Source of the DNA: an uncultured Bacteroides sp.
GTDB lineage: Bacteria; Bacteroidota; Bacteroidia; Bacteroidales; Bacteroidaceae
DNA: 32,022 nucleotides
Direction: 5' to 3'
Assembly (NCBI GenBank): GCA_944320865.1
Contig: CALUJC010000038.1
Span: 1-32,022, forward strand
This document shows positions 7,308 to 15,840 of this stretch, in pieces. The translations under genes and the position numbers were made by a program. The notes beneath the pieces are model-generated. The model was not told the DNA's origin, ran no database searches, and saw only the letters and a list, made by a program, of their open reading frames with translations. How positions within the stretch are numbered: position 1 is the stretch's first letter; the number at the start of each line of letters is the position of its first letter.

Positions 7308-8360
7308 ATGAAAAGATTATATCGTATTCTGCTAATGACCATTATAGGTCTGTATCCTGCGTTATCAACCATGGCACAAGCCTCACATAGGGTTTATGTG
7401 CCTAAACCTGGTACTTTGTCGGAGATGATACCTCCCCAGACGGCTAATAACATCAGCCACCTTATTTTACAAGGGAACATAAATGCTATAGATTTCAAAT
7501 ACCTGCGAGAAGAATTCAAAATGCTCCGTGTACTTGACCTCTCCAAAGCAAATATCAGCAGATACACTGGGAAAAGGGGTACACAAACCGAACGTTTCTG
7601 CCTATATCCGGCCAACAACATTCCCGCCTATGCTTTCTGCCCCCCAAAGGAAGATAGTACTTATTCGGACAAATCCAGCTTGGAACATGTAATACTCCCT
7701 GAACACATTAAGAAAATAGAGGAATATGCATTCAAGGCCTGCAAGAACTTGGACATTTGCCAGATACGCAGGCAGACACCTCCTGTTCTCATGCCGGAAG
7801 CACTTGCAGATAGTCTTACCGCCATCTTCGTACCGACTGGATGCGGAAACGCTTATCAAAGCAATGCTCAATGGAAACATTTCGCCATCATTGAAGGCGA
7901 ACCGATAAGCGTGACTGTAAAATTAAAGAATACAGAAAATCTCACTGAAAAACTTCAACGTAAAGCGATACAACCAACAAGCATAAACTTTCTGACAATC
8001 GAAGGGAAACTCGATGAAACAGATTTTGCCTTGATACGCGACTTCATGCCCAATCTGGTGTCCGTAAACCTATCGGAAAGCTATGCCACCTCCATCCCCG
8101 AGTATACGTTTACACAAAAAAAATATATGCTGAAAATAACTCTCCCCAAAGGCTTGAAAAGCATCGGACAGAGAGCTTTCAGTGGATGCACCCGTTTAGC
8201 AGGGACCTTGGTTCTTCCTCCCGAAGTCACAGCTATCGAATATGGGGCTTTCATGGGTTGCCAAAGGTTACACTGCGTATTGGCTACCGGCAATAAAATC
8301 ACCACTGTGGGAGACAAGCTTTTCGGAGAAGAAGAGAACAAATTGATTTACAAGCAGTAA
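7308..8360 (+). CDS. BspA-type leucine-rich repeat surface protein
   Basis: The 350-residue protein starts MKRLYRILLMTIIGLYPALSTMAQA, a signal peptide. This start was chosen over an upstream ATG because it places the signal peptide at the terminus and follows the TATCTTTG box. The body has two clusters of LRR_5 (BspA-like) repeats: LRVLDLSKANISRY, IPAYAF, LEHVILPEHIKKIEEYAF and, near the C-terminus, LKITLPKGLKSIGQRAFSGC and TLVLPPEVTAIEYGAFMGC. A TAIFVPTGCGNAYQSNAQW segment after the first cluster is typical of these proteins. BspA-type repeats are associated with adhesion or surface binding in Bacteroidetes. There is no obvious C-terminal sorting domain. The gene converges with the ABC-F gene, with 9 nt between stops. 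Confidence 0.8.
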   Translation: MKRLYRILLMTIIGLYPALSTMAQASHRVYVPKPGTLSEMIPPQTANNISHLILQGNINAIDFKYLREEFKMLRVLDLSKANISRYTGKRGTQTERFCLYPANNIPAYAFCPPKEDSTYSDKSSLEHVILPEHIKKIEEYAFKACKNLDICQIRRQTPPVLMPEALADSLTAIFVPTGCGNAYQSNAQWKHFAIIEGEPISVTVKLKNTENLTEKLQRKAIQPTSINFLTIEGKLDETDFALIRDFMPNLVSVNLSESYATSIPEYTFTQKKYMLKITLPKGLKSIGQRAFSGCTRLAGTLVLPPEVTAIEYGAFMGCQRLHCVLATGNKITTVGDKLFGEEENKLIYKQ

Positions 8361-8369
8361 TCTTTTCTT

Positions 8370-9998
<1,629 letters not shown>

Positions 9999-10015
9999 TC
10001 AGATTTTTGAGGGTG

Positions 10016-10023
10016 CAAAGATA
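10016..10023 (-). promoter_or_regulatory. -7 box of the ABC-F gene
   Basis: The minus strand reads TATCTTTG, an exact TAnnTTTG match, 27 nt before the ABC-F start codon. The ABC-F gene therefore probably has its own promoter, separate from the upstream leuB-cysK run. Confidence 0.5.
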
Positions 10024-10073
10024 CAGATTCCACTTCAAAATAAGAGCATACACAAGAAATATTATGTTCTTTG

Positions 10074-10922
10074 CTATTTGCATTGCTCCAACCAACCCCT
10101 CATTTCCACCATCGGGATACCCAATGCCACCGCCCGCTCAAAGTCTTGGCGGGCAAAATCTTTTTTCTTCTGCAAAAGGTAAATCTGCCCACGCGCCAAG
10201 TAGGCTTCCGCAAGAGAGGCATCCAAACGGATCGCCTCATCCAAATCCATCAGTGCACGATCGTTATTACCTCTTTCTTTTTCCACCCCGGCCCGTGCCA
10301 CATAAACTACGGCATGCTGGGAGGAGGTAAGCAGAGAAGAACCTTCTGCCTTTTCGTCCACCATACGGGTTAACAAGGCAAGGGAAGCATCATACCTTTT
10401 CTCTTTTTGTTCCAGCATTGCCAACCCCAAGCGTCCTTCAAAGTCCTGTGGTATATGCTTCAAAAGCGTATCGTAATCGGCACGTGCCGAATGATAATCA
10501 TTCCTTTGGCGGTAGACATAAGCACGCATCAGCAATGCCTCCCGATTACCGGGTTGCAAATCGAGCACTAACGAATAATCAGCTTGCGCCTGCCCATACT
10601 TACCTAACTCCATGCAAAGGGCGGCACGGTTCAGCAAAATAGGGACATTACGAGGGGCAATACCTAAAGCAAGGTTGTATGACTCCAGTGCTTCATCATA
10701 TTTATGCTGATTATGCTGGATATGACCTAAATTGGAGAACAACAGGGCATTATGAGAATTGGCAGGGTCTTGCTTCAGGGCCTGGCGGATATAGTGCTCG
10801 GCCTGGGGAAGGCTATCGTGTGCAATGGCAGAGAGGGCACGGTCGCACCACTCCGCATAGGTCTGGGCAGATAGAGAAGTGGCTATCACCAGTCCGAAAA
10901 GGATTACCATAAACTGCTTCAT
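10074..10922 (-). CDS. Exported tetratricopeptide-repeat protein
   Basis: The 282-residue protein has a signal peptide (MKQFMVILFGLVIATSLSAQ) and then at least five TPR motifs across most of its length: HNALLFSNLGHIQHNQHKYD, ILLNRAALCMELGKYGQA, ALLMRAYVYRQRNDYHSA, GRLGLAMLEQKEKRYDAS and AYLARGQIYLLQKKKDFA. TPRs form protein-binding superhelices, here presumably in the periplasm. There is no lipobox. The start overlaps the cysK stop by ATGA, so the two are translationally coupled, although no biochemical link to cysteine synthesis is apparent. It is the last gene of the five-gene run. Confidence 0.8.
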   Translation of the reverse strand: MKQFMVILFGLVIATSLSAQTYAEWCDRALSAIAHDSLPQAEHYIRQALKQDPANSHNALLFSNLGHIQHNQHKYDEALESYNLALGIAPRNVPILLNRAALCMELGKYGQAQADYSLVLDLQPGNREALLMRAYVYRQRNDYHSARADYDTLLKHIPQDFEGRLGLAMLEQKEKRYDASLALLTRMVDEKAEGSSLLTSSQHAVVYVARAGVEKERGNNDRALMDLDEAIRLDASLAEAYLARGQIYLLQKKKDFARQDFERAVALGIPMVEMRGWLEQCK

Positions 10923-11872
10923 GCCTGTTCCTCCCGGTTGGCATCTGAGGCAAACAAGCCTGTCGACAAATAGCGTTCCCCCGTATCGGACAGAAGCACG
11001 ACTACCCTCTTCCCTGCCATATGGGGACGGGCGGCCAACAGTCGGGCGGCATGAAGCGCTGCACCGGAGGATATGCCCGCCAGCAACCCCTCCCGCTCGG
11101 CCAACTGGCGGGCGGCATGGAAAGCGTCAGCATCGCCCACGGGTATAATCTCGTCCACCACCGAAGGGTCATAATTGCCGGGGATGAAGTTGGCGCCAAT
11201 GCCTTGCAAACCATGAGGCCCGGCCTTGCCTCCTTCCAGCACAGGCGAGGAAGCCGGCTCTACAGCCACAATATGCACCTGAGGATTATGCTTCTTCAAC
11301 GCGCGTGCCACGCCTGTCAATGTGCCTCCGGTGCCTACCCCGGCCACAAAGGCATCCACCTGTCCGTCTGTGTCCCACCAGATTTCCTCGCCGGTGGTGC
11401 GAAGGTGTATGTCGGCATTGGCGGGATTGTCGAATTGCCCCAAGATGACGGCACCGGGTATGGAGGCGCGAAGCTCTTCGGCCTTGGCCACCGATCCTGC
11501 CATGCCTTCGTTTCCGGGTGTCAACACCAGTTCAGCACCGTAGGCTCGAAGCAGGTTGCGCCGCTCCAAGCTCATGGTGTCAGGCATGGTGAGCAGCAGG
11601 CGATAACCTTTGACGCGCGCCACCATGGCAAGGCCGATGCCCGTATTGCCGCTGGTTGGTTCGATGAGCGTGGAGCCGGGACGAAGCACGCCCCTACGTT
11701 CAGCATCCTCCACCATGGCAAGGGCGGTGCGTGCCTTCACGCTTCCGCTGGGATTGAGCATCTCCAGCTTGGCGACGAGCGGACAGGACAAGCCCTCGGC
11801 ACGACTGTAGGCGGCAAGCTCCAGCAAGGGGGTACGGCCTACTAAGTCTAAAAGATTCTTGGCGATTTGCAT
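10919..11872 (-). CDS. cysK: Cysteine synthase (O-acetylserine sulfhydrylase)
   Basis: The 317-residue protein has all landmarks of CysK-type PLP enzymes. The PLP lysine is Lys46 in NPSGSVK. It also has the substrate loop TSGNTGI, the phosphate-binding GTGGTLTG, and the C-terminal LLAGISSGAAL and LLSDTGERYLST. It converts O-acetylserine and sulfide to cysteine and acetate in the cytoplasm. Length matches the family. It starts 2 nt after the leuB stop and overlaps the TPR gene, so it lies inside a tight operon. CysM (thiosulfate-using) cannot be fully excluded from motifs alone. Confidence 0.9.
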   Translation of the reverse strand: MQIAKNLLDLVGRTPLLELAAYSRAEGLSCPLVAKLEMLNPSGSVKARTALAMVEDAERRGVLRPGSTLIEPTSGNTGIGLAMVARVKGYRLLLTMPDTMSLERRNLLRAYGAELVLTPGNEGMAGSVAKAEELRASIPGAVILGQFDNPANADIHLRTTGEEIWWDTDGQVDAFVAGVGTGGTLTGVARALKKHNPQVHIVAVEPASSPVLEGGKAGPHGLQGIGANFIPGNYDPSVVDEIIPVGDADAFHAARQLAEREGLLAGISSGAALHAARLLAARPHMAGKRVVVLLSDTGERYLSTGLFASDANREEQA

Positions 11873-11874
11873 AC

Positions 11875-12933
11875 TTATCTATTTATATACTTCACGAGCC
11901 ACTGCCCTACTTCCTTTGTGCCATACTTCGCGCCGCCTTCCACCTGTATTTCCGGTGTGCGGACATTGGCGTCCAGCGAGGCGTCTACGGCTTGGCGCAC
12001 CAAAGCGCCCTCCTCCGCAAGGCCGAAGTGCTCGAAAAGCATGGCGACGGACAAGACTTGCGCCAGAGGGTTGGCAATGTTCTGTCCCTTGGCTTGCGGC
12101 CAGCTGCCATGGATAGGTTCAAACACGGGTGTGCTGTCCCCCGTGGAGGCTGAGGGCAGGAGACCCATCGAGCCGCTGATGACCGAACCTTCGTCCGTCA
12201 GGATGTCGCCAAAGGTATTCTCCGTCACCATCACGTCGAAGAAGCGTGGCTCCTGAATCATCTTCATGGCGGCATTGTCCACGAACATGTAGTCGGTGGT
12301 CACTTCGGGATATTGGGGTGCCATCTCCTGCGCTATCTGGCGCCAGAGGCGGGAGGAGGCAAGCACGTTGGCCTTGTCCACCACGGTGACATGCTTGCGG
12401 CGGCGCATGGCATACTCGAAGGCCACGCGCAGGATGCGCTCAATCTCCGGACGGGTATAGTAGTTGGTGTCCCACGCCTTGTCGTTGTCCTGGTACTTTT
12501 CGCCGAAGTACATGCCACCCGTCAGTTCGCGGATGCAGAGGAAGTCGGCCCCTTCCACCAGCTCGGCACGCAGGGGACTCTTGTGCAACAGGCACTTGAA
12601 CGTCTGCACGGGGCGGATGTTGGCATAAAGGCCCAGCTTCTTGCGCATGGCCAGCAGGCCCTGTTCGGGGCGCACCTTGGCGGTGGGGTCGTTGTCATAC
12701 TTGGGGTCGCCCACGGCGGAGAAGAGCACGGCGTCGGCCTCCTTGCATATATTATAGGTGTCTTCCGGAAAGGGGTCGCCCACCTTGTCGATGGCGTCCG
12801 CCCCGCAGAGGGCATATTGGTAAGTCACCTTGTGACCAAACTTCTTGCATACGGCAGTCATCACGTCCACCCCTACGGCGGAAATCTCAGGCCCGATACC
12901 GTCACCGGGCAATACGGCAATTTTCAGTTCCAT
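11875..12933 (-). CDS. leuB: 3-isopropylmalate dehydrogenase
   Basis: The 352-residue protein begins [18 protein letters not shown] and carries the family motifs [21 protein letters not shown] and [18 protein letters not shown]. LeuB oxidises and decarboxylates 3-isopropylmalate with NAD+ in leucine synthesis, in the cytoplasm. Length is normal for LeuB. No leuA, leuC or leuD lies in the window. The gene is preceded by two small membrane proteins (21-nt gap) and followed by cysK after 2 nt. Isocitrate dehydrogenase is less likely because of the length and the RELTGG motif. Confidence 0.92.
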   Translation of the reverse strand: MELKIAVLPGDGIGPEISAVGVDVMTAVCKKFGHKVTYQYALCGADAIDKVGDPFPEDTYNICKEADAVLFSAVGDPKYDNDPTAKVRPEQGLLAMRKKLGLYANIRPVQTFKCLLHKSPLRAELVEGADFLCIRELTGGMYFGEKYQDNDKAWDTNYYTRPEIERILRVAFEYAMRRRKHVTVVDKANVLASSRLWRQIAQEMAPQYPEVTTDYMFVDNAAMKMIQEPRFFDVMVTENTFGDILTDEGSVISGSMGLLPSASTGDSTPVFEPIHGSWPQAKGQNIANPLAQVLSVAMLFEHFGLAEEGALVRQAVDASLDANVRTPEIQVEGGAKYGTKEVGQWLVKYINR

Positions 12934-12954
12934 AAGTTTTTTATTAAGATAACG

Positions 12955-13170
12955 TCAATTCTCTTTTTTCGTCCCGCGGCATTTGCGCCACAGGGTGTAG
13001 ATGAGGGCGAAAACCGCCGTTCCCATCAGTGCCAGCACTGCGTTGACCAGCAGATTCCCGCCTTCGGGGTCGTCGCCGGGGAAAAGGCGCCAGCGCGTGC
13101 CGTTTACTACCATCAGCAAAACAAAGGTGATGGCATATAGTAACCAAGGTTTCAGATGAATCTTCTTCAT
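12955..13170 (-). CDS. Small two-helix membrane protein, paralogue of its upstream neighbour
   Basis: The 71-residue protein begins MKKIHLKPWLLYAITFVLLMVVNGTRWR, has a second hydrophobic segment (NAVLALMGTAVFALIYTLW) and a basic C-terminal tail. The N-terminus is clearly related to the neighbouring 79-residue protein (MKKIRLKPWQLYAGTFVLL). The function is not recognised. It lies 11 nt after that gene and 21 nt before leuB. Confidence 0.7.
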   Translation of the reverse strand: MKKIHLKPWLLYAITFVLLMVVNGTRWRLFPGDDPEGGNLLVNAVLALMGTAVFALIYTLWRKCRGTKKEN

Positions 13171-13181
13171 ACTTATCTAAA

Positions 13182-13421
13182 TTAGCGCATTTCTTTCAGT
13201 CGTTTCATTATTTCCTGTTGATGTTTCTCGTTCTTGCGGCGATAACGGTCGCCCACGGCAAAGCCTATGGTGAGCGCAATTGTCATAAGCAAGCTTTGTA
13301 GCAGGTTGTCCGCCCACGCCACACCGCGCGGGTCACGCCAGCGGATAAACACGTTGATGGCAAACAGCAGGACAAACGTGCCGGCATAAAGTTGCCACGG
13401 CTTTAAACGAATCTTCTTCAT
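13182..13421 (-). CDS. Small two-helix membrane protein, first gene of the leuB run
   Basis: The product is 79 residues from the ATG at 13421, chosen over one at 13433 because the resulting MKKIRLKPWQLYAGTF start aligns with the downstream paralogue. It has two hydrophobic segments (LYAGTFVLLFAINVFI and LLQSLLMTIALTIGFAVG) and a highly charged tail (DRYRRKNEKHQQEIMKRLKEMR). The function is unknown; the tandem arrangement indicates gene duplication. It is divergent from the antitoxin-like ORF with about 140 nt between starts. Confidence 0.65.
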   Translation of the reverse strand: MKKIRLKPWQLYAGTFVLLFAINVFIRWRDPRGVAWADNLLQSLLMTIALTIGFAVGDRYRRKNEKHQQEIMKRLKEMR

Positions 13422-13522
13422 AATGCGTCTCATTATAGCATGGGGATAGCTATCACGCCGCTAAGGTAGTGCTTTTTTAGATTTTTCCACCACCGGACGC
13501 GCATTCTTTTAAAGATTTACCC

Positions 13523-13530
13523 TATCTTTG
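13523..13530 (+). promoter_or_regulatory. -7 box of the antitoxin-like ORF
   Basis: TATCTTTG is an exact TAnnTTTG match, about 33 nt before the start codon. AAGGAG at 13547-13552 could serve as the ribosome binding site. Confidence 0.5.
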
Positions 13531-13562
13531 CCCCACAGACTTGAAGAAAGGAGAAACCGATT

Positions 13563-13799
13563 ATGAACGCAACCCTGTCATTGGAAAGCATCTTGCAGAT
13601 GCTGCAACCCCTCAGCGCGGACAATAAACGCTGGCTGGGCGAAAAGCTGATTGAAGAAAGCCGGGAGGAAGAGGAAGAACACCTCACTCCCTACACCATG
13701 GAAGAAATCAATGCCTGGATAGATGAAAGTGAGGCAGACTTTGCCGCAGGCAGGTACATCAGCAATGAAGAAATGAATCGTAGAATGGAACGATGCTGA
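13563..13799 (+). CDS. Antitoxin-like small protein, C-terminus probably truncated
   Basis: The 78-residue acidic protein (LSLESILQMLQPLSADNKRW, then LTPYTMEEINAWIDESEADF and AAGRYISNEEMNRRMERC) resembles the short antitoxin-like proteins of Bacteroidetes toxin-antitoxin pairs. These usually continue for some residues beyond EE.x..M and are followed by a RelE/ParE-type toxin. Here no toxin follows. Immediately after NRRME the sequence passes into the interior of a GLUG-type gene in another frame. I infer a deletion that removed the antitoxin's end, its toxin and the head of the next gene. Promoter and ribosome binding site look intact. Confidence 0.55.
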   Translation: MNATLSLESILQMLQPLSADNKRWLGEKLIEESREEEEEHLTPYTMEEINAWIDESEADFAAGRYISNEEMNRRMERC

Positions 13800-14517
13800 A
13801 ACCAACACCTACACCGTCTACACCCCCCAAGGCCTGCGGGCATGGGCAGACAGTTACAATTCTGACACCGAAATCTATTACAACTGCACCCTGGCCGCCG
13901 ACATCGACATGAGCGGGCAGACATGGCAGGGGGGAACGGACATCACGAGCTTCGACGGCACATTCGACGGCGCGGGGCATACCATCAGCAACCTCGACGT
14001 TACCGGTCGGAATCCCGTTGGATTTATCGGGGTGTTAAGCGGAGGCACTGTCAAGAACCTGCTGTTGGTGAACGCCAAACTCAGTAATAATGAAGGTATA
14101 ACAGGAGGAATAGTCGGGCACATAGAAGAGGGCACGGTTATCGCTTGCGCCGTGTCCGGGTGCACCGTTAATGCAGGCGGAGGAATGGCAGGTGGCATCG
14201 CAGGATTTGTCGATGATTCGGGTTCGGTTACCGCCTGCTATGCGGCATCCTGCAACTTTATAGAAGCAATTGGCTGTGGTCAAATAGCAAATCTTGTAGA
14301 GGGGAGCATCACCGCCTGCTATTATGACGGGGATGGGGAAGGCATTAATACTGGCGATGGCGATGCCACCCGGGTGGACGACAACGACTGGCAGGCAGCC
14401 GCCGAAGCCATGAACAAGCAGCTTGCCGACAACAACTACATCTGGGAAGAGAACACGGACGAGGCAACCAAGGCCTCCCTGCCCCTGGTGCTCGTGCCCA
14501 ACCCGGACGTGCAATAA
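13777..14517 (+). pseudogene. Headless GLUG-motif surface protein
   Basis: An open frame starts right after a stop at 13774 and reads WNDAETNTYTVYTPQGLRAW, the usual opening of GLUG/fimbrillin-associated domains. LAADIDMSG, FDGTFDGAGHTISNLDVTG and GLUG-type repeats (GITGGIVGHIEEGTVIACAV, GGMAGGIAGFVDDSGSVTAC) follow. No signal peptide and no ATG precede this domain. The first internal ATG is at 13909 and would skip its start, giving a 202-residue product that is unlikely to be exported. The C-terminus (NYIWEEN...LPLVLVPNPDVQ) is intact. I read it as a 5'-truncated remnant produced by the deletion that also cut the antitoxin-like ORF. Confidence 0.6.
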
Positions 14518-14685
14518 GTGGTGCACCCACCACACGATAATGTGGTGCACCCACCACACGATAATGTGGTGCACCCACCACACGATAATAGGGCGCACCC
14601 ACCACACGATAATGGGGCGCACCCACCACACGATAATGGGGCGCATCCACCACACGATAATAGGGTGTACCCACCACACGATAAA
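14518..14685. repeat. Seven tandem copies of a 24-bp repeat
   Basis: The unit GTGGTGCACCCACCACACGATAAT repeats seven times without gaps, starting right after the GLUG stop codon. Copies 1-3 are identical and the later copies vary in the first ten bases. In copies 1-3 GTGGTG/CACCAC forms a perfect 6-bp hairpin with a CACC loop. The unit is a multiple of three, so frames stay open on both strands, but the encoded peptides (THHTIMWC and similar) look meaningless. Confidence 0.95.
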
Positions 14686-14716
14686 TAGAGTATTAACTTT
14701 TAAATAGAAAAAGAAT

Positions 14717-15505
14717 ATGAGTGACGAAATCAAGTACACGCTCAACGTGCAGAGCGTAGACAACCCCCTCACGAAAGAGGAGGGCGACAAGCGTTTCATC
14801 TTAGTATCCAACGGCACGGCCGACTTCGACCGCGTCATCTCTGAGATAATGGCTGTCAACCCCGGCCTGGAGCGCGAGACGGTGGAAGCCGTCATCAAGC
14901 TCGAACACCGCATCATACAGCGGCTCACCCTCTCGGGGATGCGTGTCAGCAATGGCCTGTTCTCCGCCGTGGCCTCTCCCAAGGGTCGTGCAGGCGCGTC
15001 GTGGGACCCCGAGGTGAACCAACTGAACATCACCATCGCACAGGGCACCGACTGGCGTGAAGCCATCCGCCAGACCACGGTGAACGTGCTGGGCGAGAAG
15101 GCCGAGGTGATGTACGTGAGCGGCACCACCGACGCCGCCACCCGCGCCACCGACCGCACCGCCACCCCGGGCTACCCCTTCACCGTGGAGGGCAACTACC
15201 TGAAGCTGGCGGGCGACGACCCGTCGGTAGGCATCACCCTCGTCAGCGAGGACGGCACGGAAACACACATCGACCCCGCCATGGTGGCCGTGAACGAGCC
15301 CAAGAAGCTGGTGTTCATCATTCCCGCCGGGCTGGCCGAGGGCACCTACACGCTGCGCATCGCCACCCAGTATTCCAGCAGCGGTGTCCTGCGCAAGTCG
15401 CCCCGCACGGTGGAGAGCGCCCTCTACATCGGCGTCACCCCCACCACGCCCGATGACGACGGCGACGGCACCGGCGAGGACGATGGCGACCACCAGCTTG
15501 GTTAG
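14717..15505 (+). CDS. HU-like DNA-binding protein with C-terminal DUF4469 (Ig-like) domain
   Basis: The 262-residue protein has an N-terminal HU/IHF-like domain (about residues 1-125), with FDRVISEIMAVNPGLERETV, VIKLEHRIIQRLTLSGMRVS and a cross-strand section ending near TTVNVLGEK. The C-terminal part (about 155-245; GYPFTVEGNYLKLAGDDPSV, LVFIIPAGLAEGTYTLRIAT) matches the Ig-like DUF4469 domain. It ends in an Asp/Gly-rich tail. The combination is a recognised Bacteroides architecture of unknown role, presumably nucleoid-associated. There is no signal peptide. The 24-bp repeat array ends 31 nt upstream and may lie in its leader. Confidence 0.85.
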   Translation: MSDEIKYTLNVQSVDNPLTKEEGDKRFILVSNGTADFDRVISEIMAVNPGLERETVEAVIKLEHRIIQRLTLSGMRVSNGLFSAVASPKGRAGASWDPEVNQLNITIAQGTDWREAIRQTTVNVLGEKAEVMYVSGTTDAATRATDRTATPGYPFTVEGNYLKLAGDDPSVGITLVSEDGTETHIDPAMVAVNEPKKLVFIIPAGLAEGTYTLRIATQYSSSGVLRKSPRTVESALYIGVTPTTPDDDGDGTGEDDGDHQLG

Positions 15506-15515
15506 GTGTTAAGTA

Positions 15516-15689
15516 TTAGTGATTAGGGATTAATGGGGTAACCGGATTCCCCTCCCCCTCATCACCTTCTTCCTCCTCACCCTCTTCATCATCTTCATCA
15601 TCATCACTACCCCAGGGGTCGCGTCGCTGCGGCCCCTCGTTTTTGAAGGCAAAGGCACACAGCGTGCCCGCCACCGCCCCCAGCCACAA
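15516..15689 (-). CDS. Possible small membrane protein with acidic tail (non-ATG start)
   Basis: On the minus strand a frame beginning at TTG (15687-15689) reads LWLGAVAGTLCAFAFKNEG, then RDPWGSDDDEDDEEGEEEEG and a short tail ending at 15516. That is one hydrophobic segment followed by a strongly acidic stretch, which is unusual for chance sequence. An in-frame stop lies nine codons before the TTG. The start sits next to a C6T6 run, so a frameshift relative to the 76-codon frame to 15760 is possible. It is not recognised as any family. Confidence is low because there is no ATG and no clear ribosome binding site. Confidence 0.3.
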   Translation of the reverse strand: MWLGAVAGTLCAFAFKNEGPQRRDPWGSDDDEDDEEGEEEEGDEGEGNPVTPLIPNH

Positions 15690-15801
15690 AAAAGGGGGGC
15701 GCAGGCTTGCTTATTCCAGTCAATGGGTGTATATTCGCGGCGCACACGTGAGGTGCACAAGTTATACCATATTATAGATATACATCATAAAGCGTGTGGC
15801 G

Positions 15802-15813
15802 CGGCACGTGCCG
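15802..15813. promoter_or_regulatory. 12-bp perfect palindrome upstream of trkH
   Basis: CGGCACGTGCCG lies 28 nt before the trkH start. It could be an operator or simply a hairpin in the leader. AGGAGG (about 15826-15831) follows as a plausible ribosome binding site. Confidence 0.35.
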
Positions 15814-15840
15814 TGACACCGTGACAGGAGGACAGAGCGT

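Larger units (their letters stand above)
15506..15840. other. Gap between the DUF4469 gene and trkH
   Basis: The gap holds a possible small minus-strand ORF (described separately), a poly-C6/T6 tract, a 12-bp palindrome and a ribosome binding site (GGAGG) before trkH. No RNA gene was recognised. Confidence 0.5.

Noticed and set aside
14518-14685. CRISPR array
   Set aside because: Units are directly adjacent with no unique spacers and no cas genes nearby.
14423-14707. ORFs reading through the 24-bp repeats on both strands
   Set aside because: The period is a multiple of three, so frames stay open automatically; the peptides are simple repeats.
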